Below, one piece after another: positions 31,990 to 33,331 of a stretch of DNA of 33,331 bases; position 1 is the stretch's first letter; every line of letters begins with the position of its first letter. The notes under the pieces were generated by a model. That model made no database searches and had not been told where the DNA came from. It worked only from the letters and a program-made list of their open reading frames with translations. Location of the stretch: positions 1-33,331 of the forward strand of contig CAYNST010000027.1 in the NCBI GenBank assembly GCA_964399955.1, in the 5' to 3' direction. The position numbers and the translations under genes are program-made. The DNA is from CAYNST01 sp964399955. Its GTDB lineage: Bacteria > Pseudomonadota > Gammaproteobacteria > Pseudomonadales > Cellvibrionaceae.

Positions 31990-33099
31990 TCAGCCGGCCC
32001 CCCCGGTCCAACGCAGCCGCAGCAGAGCACCGCCGTCAGCCGGTGGCACCATCAGTTGCGGCCCCGGCGGGCTGATCTGCGCATCCAGATACAGCTTGCC
32101 GTCCAGCGCCAGAGCGTTTTGCAGTTGCTGCAAATCACCGTTGAGGTCCAGCTCCAGCAGAAGTGAATCGCCCAATTGCGAGCGCAGCTGATACCCGTCC
32201 ACCAACGCCAGCCCCAACAGGTAGTCCAGCGCCTCGCGATAATCTTTGAAACTGTTAATGCCGGACACCTGTGCCAGCGACAGACCGGTCTCCGCGCCGC
32301 CCGGCGCAACCGCATACCTGGCGGCAAGCTCATCGGCCACCGGGTTGATCACCGCAGCCACCAAACTGCTCAGGCTCTGGGTGCGTTCGTCAAAACTTTG
32401 CCACTGTCCGCCCAAATAATACTGCCAGGTCATCAGCCATTGGCCGGCGGTGTCCTGGGTATACCGGCCCATCAGCAGCACATCACTGTTGTAGCGCTCG
32501 GACGCCTGCAGCACAGCCTGCTCATCCAGCGCCCAGGCGCGTTCGGCGCTGAAGGCCAGTTGGTCTTCCATATCCAGCAGCGGCAACCGCAGCGGCAGGC
32601 CGCGCGTCTGGGCTTCTTCGAGCAGCGCCGCCAGCAGATTGTTGTTGCGGTCGTTGACCAGTCTGCGGCCCTCGGCCTCGGTATCATTTACCAGCCAAAC
32701 CAACACCGGCGGCCGGTTGGTTGGCCAGTAAGGCAGATTGGCCTCCCGCAGCAACTGCTCTATCACCCGTGGCGCGAAAGACATGGACATGAACTCGCGT
32801 CGGGCCCCCAGCTCATCGCGGCCCTGCTTGTATTGATACTGCTCTACGTAGCGGGTTGCGCGCGACAATGCGGTTTTTACCGCTGCGGATTGCGCCACGT
32901 CACGCGAGCCGGACAGGCGCACCAGCACACGCTCAAGCCCCACTGCCGCCGCCCGGCCGCGTTCACTGGCCCCCTGCGAGGCCACTACCACCTCGGTCTG
33001 AAAATAATTGGCCTGCTGCGCCATGACCCCGCCCGCCCACAGCATCAGGAGCAAAGCAGTCAGCTTGGTATAACGGATCAACGACAAAGGCCACCTCAT
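31990..33099 (-). CDS. DUF2066 exported protein
   Basis: A 369-residue protein of DUF2066. Its N-terminus is a Sec signal peptide: basic MRWPLSLIRYTK, hydrophobic LTALLLMLWAGG and a likely cleavage after VMA at about 27. Family features include YFQTEVVVASQGASERGRAAAVGL, the LVRLSGSRDV region and PPVLVWLVND. Function is unknown. In many gammaproteobacteria this gene lies between purM and hda; here hda follows it and the upstream side reaches the MITE at 33243, so purM is not seen. The ATG at 33099 is preferred over a TTG at 33138, which would spoil the signal peptide. Confidence 0.85.
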   Translation of the reverse strand: MRWPLSLIRYTKLTALLLMLWAGGVMAQQANYFQTEVVVASQGASERGRAAAVGLERVLVRLSGSRDVAQSAAVKTALSRATRYVEQYQYKQGRDELGARREFMSMSFAPRVIEQLLREANLPYWPTNRPPVLVWLVNDTEAEGRRLVNDRNNNLLAALLEEAQTRGLPLRLPLLDMEDQLAFSAERAWALDEQAVLQASERYNSDVLLMGRYTQDTAGQWLMTWQYYLGGQWQSFDERTQSLSSLVAAVINPVADELAARYAVAPGGAETGLSLAQVSGINSFKDYREALDYLLGLALVDGYQLRSQLGDSLLLELDLNGDLQQLQNALALDGKLYLDAQISPPGPQLMVPPADGGALLRLRWTGGAG

Positions 33100-33242
33100 A
33101 GGGCTGATTAAGCAGAAGTTAACGCGCGATTGTAACAAGCTCGCCGCACCCTGTGCAGCTATTGCAGAGCTGATTGCAGCCCGAACATCAGCGGGCGCTT
33201 CGCCCGCACGCCATAAGCTGCTAAAATGCCGCGTCTTTTTTA

Positions 33243-33331
33243 GTGACTATTCAGCTCATCCCTGTGACTGTTCAGATTGCGTCAGAATTTGTGCAGAGCA
33301 AGGCGAAAAATGTGAGTTTACATGTGTAAAT
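33243..33331. mobile_element. Second MITE copy, inverted and cut by the window end
   Basis: It starts with GTGACTATTCAGCTC, 14 of 15 identical to the terminal repeat at 83-97. About 81 of 89 positions match the reverse complement of the copy at 83-223, with one indel. It is inverted relative to the first copy. About 52 bp of its far end are outside the window, so its target duplication cannot be checked; if it has one, the left copy would be CTTTTTTA (33235-33242). Confidence 0.85.

Noticed and set aside
33191..33207. Hairpin GCGGGCG-CTT-CGCCCGC upstream of the DUF2066 gene
   Set aside because: A strong stem but no adjacent T-run on either strand and no gene ending here in the window; not called as a terminator.
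1..33331. CRISPR arrays, tRNA, rRNA, prophage or defence island
   Set aside because: No regularly spaced repeats, no recognisable structural RNA and no such genes are visible; intergenic regions are mostly short.

Overview
The window looks like chromosomal DNA from a GC-rich gammaproteobacterium. Gene orders such as rplU-rpmA-obgE-proB divergent from ispB, sdhE-ygfX divergent from ygfZ, and hda beside a DUF2066 gene are typical of that class. A GH94 cellobiose phosphorylase together with a PHA regulator suggests a carbohydrate-degrading lineage such as Cellvibrionaceae (Cellvibrio, Saccharophagus, Teredinibacter). The lineage is an inference from gene content. I see no rRNA, tRNA, CRISPR array, phage or transposase gene.

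Layout. 1-492: a 141-bp transposon-like repeat (MITE) with 15-bp terminal inverted repeats and an 8-bp target duplication, otherwise non-coding. 493-4844: phaR-type regulator, a DUF4380 protein and cellobiose phosphorylase. 4916-8024: sdhE-ygfX divergent from ygfZ, then an HDOD protein and rpsT. 8169-12508 (minus strand): hisC-like aminotransferase, a 100-N scaffold gap flanked by a 55-bp duplication (very probably an assembly artefact), then proB, obgE, rpmA and rplU. 12873-17348 (plus): ispB, pgi, and an overlapping DUF692/DUF2063 pair. 17361-20069 (minus): recQ and purU. 20265-21995: argS. 22042-23478 (minus): an unusual receiver-domain protein with a transmembrane helix and an extra C-terminal domain. 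23873-27658 (minus): the cobA-nirB-nirD nitrite assimilation operon. 28145-31250 (plus): moaA-moaB-moeA and a DUF1244 gene. 31263-33099 (minus): hda and a DUF2066 exported protein. 33243-33331: a second, inverted copy of the MITE, cut by the window end.

How genes work together. CobA makes the siroheme precursor, and NirB/NirD reduce nitrite to ammonium with NADH. Upstream of cobA there is a good sigma-54 -24/-12 promoter and two NtrC-like sites exactly 32 bp apart, so nitrogen-limitation control is likely. The divergent Moco genes would supply cofactor for a nitrate reductase that is not in this window. Cellobiose phosphorylase yields glucose-1-phosphate and glucose, and Pgi lies on the same central route.

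The most interesting items are four. First, the DUF692 (MNIO-family) protein lacks several of the metal-ligand residues expected for that family and has no obvious precursor peptide gene. Second, the REC-TM-C-terminal-domain protein has an unusual architecture. Third, the cobA promoter and enhancer layout is unusually complete. Fourth, the MITE has an intact IS66-like signature.
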